The notes beneath the pieces are model-generated. The model was not told the origin of the DNA. It was given only the letters and a program-made list of their open reading frames with translations, and made no database searches. Made by a program: the position numbers and the translations under genes. This document shows positions 23,123-29,103 of a stretch of 29,103 nucleotides of DNA, piece by piece. Source of the stretch: a virus; the IMG/VR virus record IMGVR_UViG_3300012005_000009, positions 1 through 29,103 of that record. One strand, written 5' to 3'. Position 1 is the stretch's first letter; every line of letters begins with the position of its first letter.

Positions 23123-23131
23123 ATTATAACA
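23123..23131 (-). promoter_or_regulatory. Extended -10 promoter before the topoisomerase large subunit
   Basis: TGTTATAAT on the minus strand, the same nine bases as before the medium subunit. A MotA-like AAAGCTTTA lies only 5 bases upstream, too near for a standard T4 middle promoter. A late-like AATAAATA is also present at 23147-23154. Confidence 0.48.
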
Positions 23132-23171
23132 GGTAAAGCTTTGTAATATTTATTCCCGTCTTAAAATGACA

Positions 23172-23702
23172 TTATTTGTGGCCCTCATCTAGCTTCTTGC
23201 CAATCTCTTCTAGGGTCATTCCCAGTTCAGCTTCCAAACCGGCGATGAAGTCCTTAGGAGAAATTTCATCTCGCTTCCGCCAGATTTCACCATCGACCTC
23301 TATCTCATAAGGCTCTACTTCTATTTCAGGAAAAAACTTGAAATCTGCGGGAGAATCGCGGGCAGATTCAGCGTGTCGTTCTAGTATATACTTTACCGCA
23401 GGCTCAGAAATTCCTTCGTCCTGCAATTTTTTCATTCGCACTGGGTCATTCAAGACAGAATAAAGGACCGGTTGTGCTGGAGGTAGCGCACATTCTTCGT
23501 GATCTAATCCATCGCCGATGGTGGCATCCATCGATTCGATCTCATCGTGCATTTGATCACGAAGCTTTTCAGACAGCTCCTTCATTCGTTCAGGAGTAAC
23601 TTCATTCTTCTTTCCGAAGATTCTATCCCAATTATCACGATACGCTTCAGACGGAGCCTTAGTGGAGATCTCATCTCCGGTGATGTCATTTTTTGAAGTC
23701 AT
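23172..23702 (-). CDS. Acidic hypothetical phage protein
   Basis: A 176-residue acidic protein. The ATG at 23702 is preferred over a TTG at 23708 because GGAG is at correct distance only for the ATG. Contains an amphipathic helix (ERMKELSEKLRDQMHDEIES), a middle IPSE-like EGISEPAVKYILERHAESAR and a C-terminal PKDFIAGLEAELGMTLEEIG. No domain recognised. It follows the upstream stop by 2 bases. Confidence 0.68.
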   Translation of the reverse strand: MTSKNDITGDEISTKAPSEAYRDNWDRIFGKKNEVTPERMKELSEKLRDQMHDEIESMDATIGDGLDHEECALPPAQPVLYSVLNDPVRMKKLQDEGISEPAVKYILERHAESARDSPADFKFFPEIEVEPYEIEVDGEIWRKRDEISPKDFIAGLEAELGMTLEEIGKKLDEGHK

Positions 23703-23704
23703 GC

Positions 23705-23914
23705 TCAAAGCTCCAATATTTTAGCTAACTGATTAAGCTTTTTAACGAGATCATCATCTTCAAGGTTGAATGGATCTTCCCCATTATTTAAGAAGATGAT
23801 CAGCTGTCCAAGACGAAGGTCGGTATTTTCCGGAAGCTCCCAGAACATCTTAATCAAGTTGAGAACCTCTGGGATTCGTTTTGGGTCACGCTTGATTCCA
23901 TTAAAGATTCCCAT
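23705..23914 (-). CDS. Small phage protein of the RDPxRI...LRLGQLI type
   Basis: A 69-residue protein starting MGIFNGIKRDPKRIPEVLNL. The blocks RDPKRIPEVL, MFWELPENTDLRLGQLI and EDDDLVKKL match small phage proteins I recall, distantly like E. coli YihD (DUF1040). Role unknown. The ATG at 23914 is preferred over TTG 23920, having GGG upstream. It overlaps no neighbours but is spaced by 2 bases on each side. Confidence 0.65.
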   Translation of the reverse strand: MGIFNGIKRDPKRIPEVLNLIKMFWELPENTDLRLGQLIIFLNNGEDPFNLEDDDLVKKLNQLAKILEL

Positions 23915-23916
23915 GT

Positions 23917-24252
23917 TCAACCCATGAGAATGTTACGCATGGATTCTTCCTTATGGTACTCGTCAAGAGCCCCATATTCTTTTTGAAAGATCGTTAACAT
24001 TCCATACTTAATGATATCTTCTGGAGTGGTACCCAGATTTGAGCAGCATTCTTGCATCTCCAGTATGAGCTCCTTGGACATTTTTCTTACGTGTTGTTCA
24101 AATGCGGGATCTAGGATTAGTTGACCGTCTATCTTTTTCAAATCACCGATAACCATTGCCACTTTAGACTCCTTATAGGAAACGCTGTTATTAATTGAAT
24201 ATAGATCATGGCCGTAATGTGCTGCGGCGAACCTGGGATCAATCTCGTCCAC
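23917..24252 (-). CDS. Hypothetical phage protein
   Basis: A 111-residue protein with a GTG start supported by GGAGA 6 bases upstream. Helical and acidic; contains three Cys or Met-rich blocks (MSKELILEMQECCSNLGTTP). The segment EDIIKYGMLTIFQKEYGALD is amphipathic. No domain recognised. It overlaps the end of the membrane protein gene by 14 bases. Confidence 0.62.
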   Translation of the reverse strand: MDEIDPRFAAAHYGHDLYSINNSVSYKESKVAMVIGDLKKIDGQLILDPAFEQHVRKMSKELILEMQECCSNLGTTPEDIIKYGMLTIFQKEYGALDEYHKEESMRNILMG

Positions 24253-24493
24253 TAGCTTTCTCCTTTTTTCGTTCTTTAAACAAGGGTTCGTTTAAAACGA
24301 TCTTATACTTTTTTAAAGAAACATCTACTAACAACGCGATTAACATATAAGTGCCCATTATCGTAGCTACAAAATTTACAATAGGTATCATACCTATGAA
24401 TATTGCAGCAACAAGGTTTATACGTTTCGTCTTATCACTCTGCCAAGATGGATAGTCCATTGAGCTCATCGCAAAAAGCTTAGGACATAACAT
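24239..24493 (-). CDS. Small membrane protein, start uncertain
   Basis: An 84-residue reading from ATG 24493 (MLCPKLFAMSSMDYPSWQ). Two hydrophobic segments follow (INLVAAIFIGMIPIVNFV and IMGTYMLIALLVDVSL) with a basic tail (FKERKKEKASGRD). The open frame continues upstream through SILYDIHSAILCRLHHDD, which looks like coding; a GTG at 24571 could be the true start but would overlap the nuclease gene by 38 bases, and an even longer TTG form overlaps by 104. No ribosome site decides. Confidence 0.58.
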   Translation of the reverse strand: MLCPKLFAMSSMDYPSWQSDKTKRINLVAAIFIGMIPIVNFVATIMGTYMLIALLVDVSLKKYKIVLNEPLFKERKKEKASGRD

Positions 24494-24533
24494 ATCGTCA
24501 TGATGAAGCCTACAAAGTATAGCTGAATGAATG

Positions 24534-25172
24534 TCATATAGGATTGAGATATTTGAGCTGCTTGCGGTCACAGGCTTTAACCATTTGAAGGTAATATCCG
24601 CGATCGCCGCTCTTGTTAACGAAATTTGACTTGACAAAGATACCAGCGTCTGGCATCAGCGCTTCGCTGTCAATCAAAACCCACGGGTGAACATCGGCCA
24701 ACACATCCTTGATCTTCACTCCGTACCACCCGATGACCATGTGGTGAGACCTCCACTTCATGATCGCCGTTTCGATCTTCTTAGGATCGTCAAAAGAAAA
24801 ATAGCTTCGCTTTTGAACACGACCATAGATGTCAGGCGCTTGGTATCGACTTTGATACTTCAGCTCAATAGACAATCCTTCTACCTTGATATCCCAGTGA
24901 TACTCTCCAGAATGCTCCTCTGAGTTCCACTCGACTACCATGCCGGCGTTCTTCAGCCGTGTGTAGATCGCCAGCTCTCCGTACTTTCCTACGATGCACT
25001 GATCGCGAATTTGTTCGAGCGTGCGACCGCGCATGTCATATTGATAGATCTTGGCCGCTAGCTCGTTGACGGTGTCCAAGAACTTGTGCTGCGTGGCATT
25101 GATCTCGACGGCCTTGATAGGGGTGGACAGCTCTCGCTTAATCCACCTGGCCTCGATAACGTCCAAGATCAT
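24534..25172 (-). CDS. PD-(D/E)XK nuclease-like protein
   Basis: A 212-residue protein. The pattern GKYGELAIY (Glu66), YHWDIKVEGL (Asp94), IELKYQ (Glu103-x-Lys105) and a following SRYQAPD fits the metal-binding core of the PD-(D/E)XK fold, with the usual spacing. The N-terminal 60 residues are helical. Members include restriction enzymes, recombination nucleases and phage DNA-processing enzymes. Which of these applies here is not visible. Its ATG overlaps the upstream stop (ATGA). Confidence 0.62.
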   Translation of the reverse strand: MILDVIEARWIKRELSTPIKAVEINATQHKFLDTVNELAAKIYQYDMRGRTLEQIRDQCIVGKYGELAIYTRLKNAGMVVEWNSEEHSGEYHWDIKVEGLSIELKYQSRYQAPDIYGRVQKRSYFSFDDPKKIETAIMKWRSHHMVIGWYGVKIKDVLADVHPWVLIDSEALMPDAGIFVKSNFVNKSGDRGYYLQMVKACDRKQLKYLNPI

Positions 25173-25723
25173 GTAGCTAATCCCGTGTTCTTGAGGAATT
25201 GACCGATGAATCGACCCATTGGGCTTTCATGGGAGTACCTAACAATATCTCCGGTGTATAGATTTTCCCAAAAGAAATCTTTTTCAAAATCATTACGAGG
25301 ATATTTTCTCATGAATTCATTAACGTTGAAAACGGGCTCAAGCATCTTCTTATAACTTTGAGCGTTATAGATCTCTTCAGGTAACACGATTGAGATGCTC
25401 GTCAATAAACCACCGAGGGTGTACTCATCTTCGTGAAATTTAGCCCATGGAAGGATCACTCCACCAAACTCAAGGTCATTGTATGAGAGAAGCTGGTCTA
25501 AAGATACCATATCTCCATGAAAACCACCGTTCAGGTATATGACTGTCTTGTGGTTCAAGGACCAATCCTTAAGAAAGTCTCTAGTTTTGATCGAGTGTTC
25601 ATGAGCATGGTCCGCGTAGACGTACTTATTTGTAAGTTCGTCTCCTGCGTGATCAGCTTGAACTCCTTGCTGAATTGAGCGCAGCATGAAATTGGTAAAG
25701 GTGTACCGTCGTTTTTCAGACAT
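25169..25723 (-). CDS. Conserved hypothetical phage protein
   Basis: A 184-residue protein starting MSEKRRYTFTNFMLRSIQQG. The blocks SIQQGVQADHA, KTVIYLNGGFHGDM, FHEDEYTLGGLLTSISIVLP are familiar from an unnamed family in large phages; the IQQGVQADHA stretch is faintly like the N-terminus of type II peptidyl-tRNA hydrolase, which I mention only as a lead. AGAGGA precedes the ATG, which lies inside the end of the upstream gene (8-base overlap). Confidence 0.7.
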   Translation of the reverse strand: MSEKRRYTFTNFMLRSIQQGVQADHAGDELTNKYVYADHAHEHSIKTRDFLKDWSLNHKTVIYLNGGFHGDMVSLDQLLSYNDLEFGGVILPWAKFHEDEYTLGGLLTSISIVLPEEIYNAQSYKKMLEPVFNVNEFMRKYPRNDFEKDFFWENLYTGDIVRYSHESPMGRFIGQFLKNTGLAT

Positions 25724-26030
25724 GTTCTTCCTCTGTTATAGGTTTGTTTAGCGTTTCGTTTGTATCATCTGAATCATCCAACCCGCTGATCGGTCGAAGC
25801 CAATCATCAGCAGCGAGAACTTTTGTTTGGTTTAAGTCAATTTCAATTTCGAGACCTGTGTCCAGGTGGGTCACCGTTCCTCTGGTGATAGGCGAGGTAA
25901 ACTCAACCACCCACGATGGACCTAGGTTTTCCCAATGACCGGCGAATTCTAAAACTTCACAGATCTTTCCGACATTTTCAGGACGGGTGCTCTTGATCAA
26001 GATCGCAAGATCTCCTTGCTTAACATTCAT
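25716..26030 (-). CDS. Conserved hypothetical phage protein, SH3-like
   Basis: A 104-residue protein. The first 80 residues (MNVKQGDLAILIKSTRPENV, ICEVLEFAG, GPSWVVEF, AADDWLRPI) look like a small beta-barrel found in many phages; the tail is acidic and disordered. AAGGA lies upstream of the ATG. Function unknown. Confidence 0.7.
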   Translation of the reverse strand: MNVKQGDLAILIKSTRPENVGKICEVLEFAGHWENLGPSWVVEFTSPITRGTVTHLDTGLEIEIDLNQTKVLAADDWLRPISGLDDSDDTNETLNKPITEEEHV

Positions 26031-26059
26031 ATATTATATTCCTTATCGTGTTGCTTGTT

Positions 26060-26731
26060 TTATTTTATGAGAATGATCTCGTCAAATCCTTCGGAGCGAT
26101 CTGGTTGCTGATAGTCCTTCTTCATCTGTGCTAGCGTTTCAGCAGGGATGTGCTTACCGGTCTTTTGAAATCGATCGGCTAGCCTACCAGTCAATAGATT
26201 ATCATCAAGCTCAAACGTAAGGCAGATCTTAAAGTAATCATCCGATAAACGTCCAAGGTGTCCTGCCCTAAATTCTTTCTTCAACAGCGTTTGATCTACG
26301 ATAAAACCGCGTCCATTTTTAACGTGGTTAGTGACGTTGGTGTCTACCTTCTTCAAGAAGGCTCCCATCACCTTGCCATAGTTAGCCGCCATGTAATCTT
26401 TGTAAGACATACCAGCCTTCTTAGCTGCGGCCTCTACCTGGTCATCGGTGCTCTCAACAGGAAGCATCACGCCTTTGTCTTCAGTTACCAGCGTCTCCAG
26501 CTTTCTAAGAAAAGTTGACTTCCCAGATCCCGGGAGCCCAACCATCAGCAAGCAGATCGGTACCTTCTTTTCCTTCATCAGCTTTGCTACGTGTGCGACT
26601 GCCCCATCAACGGTTAGTCCTAGCGTCTTAATCTCATACAGCCTCATACGTTCCTCATCTCTTGGAAAGAAAGTTCTATTTACCTTTCCGAACACAAAGA
26701 GGTTTGGACCGATGCGCTTCATGTGAGACAT
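26060..26731 (-). CDS. P-loop kinase / zeta-toxin or PNK-like ATPase
   Basis: A 223-residue protein. Walker A is GLPGSGKST (65-73), preceded by hydrophobic CLLMV. GRGFIVDQTLLKKEFRAGHL (141-160) resembles the DxTN region of polynucleotide kinase and zeta-type kinases, and RLADRFQKTGKHIPAETLAQ is the lid region. T4 Pnk has a phosphatase domain which is absent here. The substrate could be RNA/DNA 5' ends, a nucleotide or a sugar nucleotide. It is divergent from the LRR-like gene at 26781 across 49 bases. The start has no clear ribosome site. Confidence 0.72.
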   Translation of the reverse strand: MSHMKRIGPNLFVFGKVNRTFFPRDEERMRLYEIKTLGLTVDGAVAHVAKLMKEKKVPICLLMVGLPGSGKSTFLRKLETLVTEDKGVMLPVESTDDQVEAAAKKAGMSYKDYMAANYGKVMGAFLKKVDTNVTNHVKNGRGFIVDQTLLKKEFRAGHLGRLSDDYFKICLTFELDDNLLTGRLADRFQKTGKHIPAETLAQMKKDYQQPDRSEGFDEIILIK

Positions 26732-26780
26732 TGTATCATAGCTAATTCCAGTTGTAAATAGATCTCAAGGAGCTCTACGC

Positions 26781-27413
26781 ATGAAACTTACGGATCTGGT
26801 CTTATCTGAGCAACAACAATTTCTTACCGATGAAGATGACATTTGGGAGTGGTTGAGAGTTTATTGCGAGATTCTAACACCTTTTAATTCAAGAATTGAC
26901 ATTTTAAAAGATGGTACCGTGAATTGTGATAGATCTATCACAATTCACAAACCTGTTGATTACATCAAAGTGAAGTTCGGAGAAGTTGAAAATTACTTTA
27001 ACGCCGATAAAGCGCGTCTTAAATCGTTGAAGGGTAGCCCAACCGAAATCGTCAATATTCATAATAAATCTTGGATATGCTATGGTAGTGAAGGAGAGCT
27101 AACTTCCTTCGAGGGTATCACCAAGGATGTACACGAAGTTTCATTCCTTAGGTGTAATGGGCTAACAAGCCTAAAAGATATCGATAAGCACGCGGTATGT
27201 ACACAGCTCTTTATTCCGCCCTCGATAAAAAGTCACCTTTTGTCGGCGATGAAGATACCCAACATTAAATCTATCTCGACCGAACAATCTCGCAAATTTG
27301 GCGACATTTATGAAGCGTTAAAAATTATCAAGCCATTTATCGGTCATGGAAATGCTGGTATCCTTGACGCTCAAACAGCATTGATTGACGCTGACCTAGA
27401 ACATCTATCATGA
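26781..27413 (+). CDS. LRR-like phage paralogue 3
   Basis: A 210-residue member of the family at 19416. It begins MKLTDLVLSEQQQ, then DIWEWLRVYC, NCDRSITIHKPVDYIKVKFG, repeats LKSLKGSPTEIVNI and ELTSFEGITKDVHEV and LTSLKDIDKHAV, the block HLLSAMKIPNI and the end GILDAQTALIDADLEHLS. AAGGAG lies 8 bases before the ATG. Its stop overlaps paralogue 4 (ATGA). Confidence 0.77.
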   Translation: MKLTDLVLSEQQQFLTDEDDIWEWLRVYCEILTPFNSRIDILKDGTVNCDRSITIHKPVDYIKVKFGEVENYFNADKARLKSLKGSPTEIVNIHNKSWICYGSEGELTSFEGITKDVHEVSFLRCNGLTSLKDIDKHAVCTQLFIPPSIKSHLLSAMKIPNIKSISTEQSRKFGDIYEALKIIKPFIGHGNAGILDAQTALIDADLEHLS

Positions 27414-28072
27414 AACTAAAGAACTTGTTTGAAGAAGAGCTGACGAAGGGTCAAGTTGTCGAGTGGCTCCGAAAGCACTGCAATGGTCACGTTTTGAAGA
27501 ATGAAATAGACCCAAGCCTGGGCAACACCAGCGCGCATGACATCACAGAAGATATGATTGATATAAAAGACAACATCGTTTCTATAGATGGTGGAATTGA
27601 ATTGGTCAGCATCACCGATGATATTCCATTTAAGCTTGGAACGATTGACGGATCATTTACGATCTATGATAGCACCGTTTCTCTTAAGAACTTGCCTACA
27701 CGCATCTTGGGTGAATTTAATTTCACCAAGATAAAGATAAAGTCACTCGATCACTTTAAGCATTTTCCAGAGTTCGTGGACGGAGATGTTAACTTACACA
27801 ATTGCGAGCTTACCTCTCTTGAGGGACTTCACAAGAACCTCAAGCACATGAATGGAGTGCTGTGGGTTGACATCAACCCAATAAAATCTCACTTGCTAAG
27901 CCCAATCTTAATTCCTGGGTGCACCAGGGTTAGGGTTGGTAGAGATGCTAATGAGCGACTAACGCTTGCGGCGACTTACGTCAATGATCACCTGGGTGAA
28001 GGCAAGTCTGGAGTGCTCGATGCCCAAAATGAACTGATTGACGCTGGGCTTGATGAGTTTGCCGAGCTCTAA
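27410..28072 (+). CDS. LRR-like phage paralogue 4
   Basis: A 220-residue member: MKLKNLFEEELTKGQVVEWL, then TVSLKNLPTRILGEFN, KIKSLDHFKHFPEFVDGDVN, CELTSLEGLHKNLKHMNG, the block INPIKSHLLSPILIPGC and the end GVLDAQNELIDAGLDEFAEL. It overlaps paralogue 3 by 4 bases and ends just before the non-coding structured region. Confidence 0.78.
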   Translation: MKLKNLFEEELTKGQVVEWLRKHCNGHVLKNEIDPSLGNTSAHDITEDMIDIKDNIVSIDGGIELVSITDDIPFKLGTIDGSFTIYDSTVSLKNLPTRILGEFNFTKIKIKSLDHFKHFPEFVDGDVNLHNCELTSLEGLHKNLKHMNGVLWVDINPIKSHLLSPILIPGCTRVRVGRDANERLTLAATYVNDHLGEGKSGVLDAQNELIDAGLDEFAEL

Positions 28073-28110
28073 ACACACCAAGCCCAAATCTCACCAACAT
28101 CTAAGAATTT

Positions 28111-28116
28111 TAGAAT
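28111..28116 (+). promoter_or_regulatory. Possible -10 box for the structured RNA
   Basis: TAGAAT, one mismatch from TATAAT, lies 7 bases before the first stem of the candidate RNA. No good -35 is seen at 16-18 bases. The position relative to the structure is its main support. Confidence 0.3.
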
Positions 28117-28443
28117 AGGTAAGAAAAGCCTTTTGTTGTCACCGAGCAATTACTTGAGTGAAAGGCTTTCTACTGGTTCGCTCTTAAATTTTGAACCAGT
28201 AGCAGATACTACGCTTACGTGCTTGGCCACCACCCATAAAGCACTGCGCAGCAAGTTATCGACCGCGGTTTACCGCTATCATCTTTGTGGATCATTAGGT
28301 CGTTTATTGAGCGTGTCTGCACACAACTCTTCCCCGGGCTTGAAGAAGGGAAAGACAAGTTCACTCTCGCGAGTAGAGCATGCCTCAAGCTCTATAGACT
28401 TTTTGAAGTGCAACCGCCCACCGGTCACCAACTTTAGGTGCTT

Positions 28444-28497
28444 CGGACCTTATTTCTGTCTGGAAATTATATCACCAGAAATGGTCCGGAGATTTTT
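28444..28497 (+). terminator. Terminator-like hairpin at the end of the structured RNA
   Basis: CGGACC plus ATTTCTG pair with CAGAAAT plus GGTCCG (13 pairs, one 2-base bulge, 17-base loop), followed after a few bases by TTTTT at 28492-28496. The gap between stem and T-run and the short T-run make termination only moderately convincing; it may be a structural stem instead. Confidence 0.4.
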
Positions 28498-28512
28498 GGC
28501 TAGGTAAATATC

Positions 28513-28542
28513 GGTAGGATAGAGGAGTTTGCTGAGCTATGA
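28513..28542 (+). pseudogene. Remnant 3' end of an LRR-like paralogue
   Basis: These last codons read GRIEEFAEL-stop and closely match the 3' end of paralogue 1 (19980-20009: GAGGAGTTTGC and AGCTATGAAG are shared), with one base missing that breaks the family frame upstream. An in-frame TAG lies at 28501. The rest of that paralogue is absent, replaced by the structured region. Its stop overlaps the start of paralogue 5, as between other neighbours. Confidence 0.5.
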
Positions 28543-29103
28543 AGATCTTTGAGATAAAACAGGAGCAAAAGTATGATTATGATGCTGATGGATTCATTCG
28601 TGAACCATCTCAGATAAAGAGCTGGTTATATCAATGCTTCGATCATAAGACAGTAGGACAAGAATTTGAAAGTTGTGTCATTCACCCAAACGGCACGGTG
28701 TCAGGATCCGGTAGCGTTTCATTCAACTTGAAGAAGGATACTCAGCTTAGGGTACAGTTCACTAAGGTTCAAGGTAGCTTTAGTATCTTTGGAGACTCAG
28801 GATCCGTCCTCGAAGATCTTCGAGGATTCCCAACCGAGGTTACCACTTTCACCGCATTGCACGGCATTAATACTAAATCTTATAAGGGGTTAACTAAGAA
28901 AACGGCAGCCCTGACGATCTTTAATCTCTTACCTGTTAAGTCCTTTGAAGAATTCCCACAGATGCTACATTGTCATGTAGATATCATTGAATCATTAGAG
29001 GGAATTCACAAGAAAATTAAATCTCTAAACATATTTTCATTAAAGGTTCTAAAAAATCCAAAAGGATTTTTGGATATTATGAAAATACCAGATATTAAAA
29101 AAG
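28539..29103 (+). CDS. LRR-like phage paralogue 5, partial (runs off window)
   Basis: 188 codons with no stop before the window end. It starts MKIFEIKQEQKYDYDADGF, has IKSWLYQCFDH for the Trp helix, HPNGTVSGSGSVSFNLKK, then repeats KSFEEFPQMLHCHVD and IESLEGIHKKIKSLN and the family block FLDIMKIPDIKK. The C-terminal helix with the DAGL motif is beyond the edge. GGAG upstream (28522-28525) with a long spacing; coupling from the remnant stop is possible. Confidence 0.75.
   Translation, partial: MKIFEIKQEQKYDYDADGFIREPSQIKSWLYQCFDHKTVGQEFESCVIHPNGTVSGSGSVSFNLKKDTQLRVQFTKVQGSFSIFGDSGSVLEDLRGFPTEVTTFTALHGINTKSYKGLTKKTAALTIFNLLPVKSFEEFPQMLHCHVDIIESLEGIHKKIKSLNIFSLKVLKNPKGFLDIMKIPDIKK

Larger units (their letters stand above)
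28073..28512 (+). ncRNA. Candidate large structured RNA, no known class
   Basis: A 440-base stretch between LRR-like paralogues with no convincing protein frame. It holds many strong inverted repeats: AAAGCCTTT (28125-28133) with 28161-28169; CTACTGGTTC (28170-28179) with 28193-28202; GTGCTT (28219-28224) with 28239-28244; GCGG (28265-28268) with 28273-28276; GTGT (28313-28316) with 28321-28324; ACTC/GAGT with a four-base loop near 28362-28373; and the longest, 28444-28458 with 28476-28488, a 13-pair stem with one 2-base bulge. A TAGAAT -10-like box (28111-28116) would start RNA near 28123, at the foot of the first stem. The 13-pair stem is followed by five Ts (28492-28496). I recognise no tRNA, tmRNA, RNase P or intron core. 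Confidence 0.5.

Noticed and set aside
23135-23147. MotA-like box before the topoisomerase large subunit
   Set aside because: AAAGCTTTA is one base off the box but only 5 bases from the -10, far less than the usual spacing of about 12.
24469-24537. A 22-residue hydrophobic frame overlapping the nuclease stop by ATGA
   Set aside because: Very short, no ribosome site beyond coupling, and it lies in the region where the membrane protein frame also runs.
28133-28507. A 124-residue plus-strand frame with TTG start in the structured region
   Set aside because: Ser/Arg/Leu-rich, no recognisable motif, no ribosome site, and the DNA is dominated by inverted repeats, so RNA is the better reading.
1-29103. 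tRNA genes, CRISPR arrays, insertion sequences and integrase attachment sites
   Set aside because: Looked for cloverleaf-type sequences, regular spaced repeats and transposase motifs while reading; none was seen, though a tRNAscan run would be more certain.

Overview
The window looks like part of a large, T4-related tailed phage (myovirus type) of a Gram-negative host. The evidence is both subunits of a T4-style type II topoisomerase (gp39-like and gp52-like), a T4 gp1-like deoxynucleoside monophosphate kinase, a phage thymidylate synthase, a MazG-type pyrophosphohydrolase, long repetitive tail-fibre genes, and three exact copies of the T4 late promoter octamer TATAAATA. Most genes are small, tightly packed and joined by ATGA/GTGA/TTGA overlaps. 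A DUF1840-like protein, a family I know mainly from Betaproteobacteria, hints at a betaproteobacterial host, but the sequence does not settle this. Family names come from reading motifs and from memory; no searches were run.

Layout. Bases 1-4108 (minus strand) hold two fibre-type structural genes: one cut by the window edge, one with a long collagen-like Gly-Pro-Thr-Gly region behind a late promoter. Bases 4166-8365 hold mainly unknown proteins, a HAD-like phosphatase and a CoaB-like/class II aldolase-like fusion; one gene (5384-5953) is on the plus strand. Bases 8414-12389 carry thymidylate synthase, the MazG-like enzyme and a run of small unknown proteins. Bases 12395-16316 carry a WGR-PARP protein with a complete H-Y-E triad, two exported proteins (one with an HNH-like nuclease motif) and the dNMP kinase. 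Bases 16356-18467 lead to the topoisomerase medium subunit, followed by an exported alpha/beta hydrolase (18541-19356). Bases 20695-26731 hold the topoisomerase large subunit, a PD-(D/E)XK-like nuclease, a P-loop kinase and small unknown proteins.

Two plus-strand islands (19416-20698 and 26781 to the end) contain five diverged paralogues of a leucine-rich-repeat-like phage family. Inside the second island, about 440 bases (28073-28512) lack a convincing gene but are full of strong inverted repeats, with a promoter-like -10 at one end and a terminator-like hairpin at the other. This is the best candidate for an undescribed element: a large structured RNA that seems to have displaced a paralogue, whose last codons remain just downstream.

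How the genes work together. Thymidylate synthase, dNMP kinase and the MazG-like protein supply and clean the dNTP pool. The two topoisomerase subunits support replication and appear to share an extended -10 promoter form. Late promoters drive the fibre, an unknown protein and the PARP. The PARP, the CoaB-like fusion and the exported hydrolase and nuclease look like accessory genes acting on NAD or coenzyme metabolism, the cell envelope or competing DNA.
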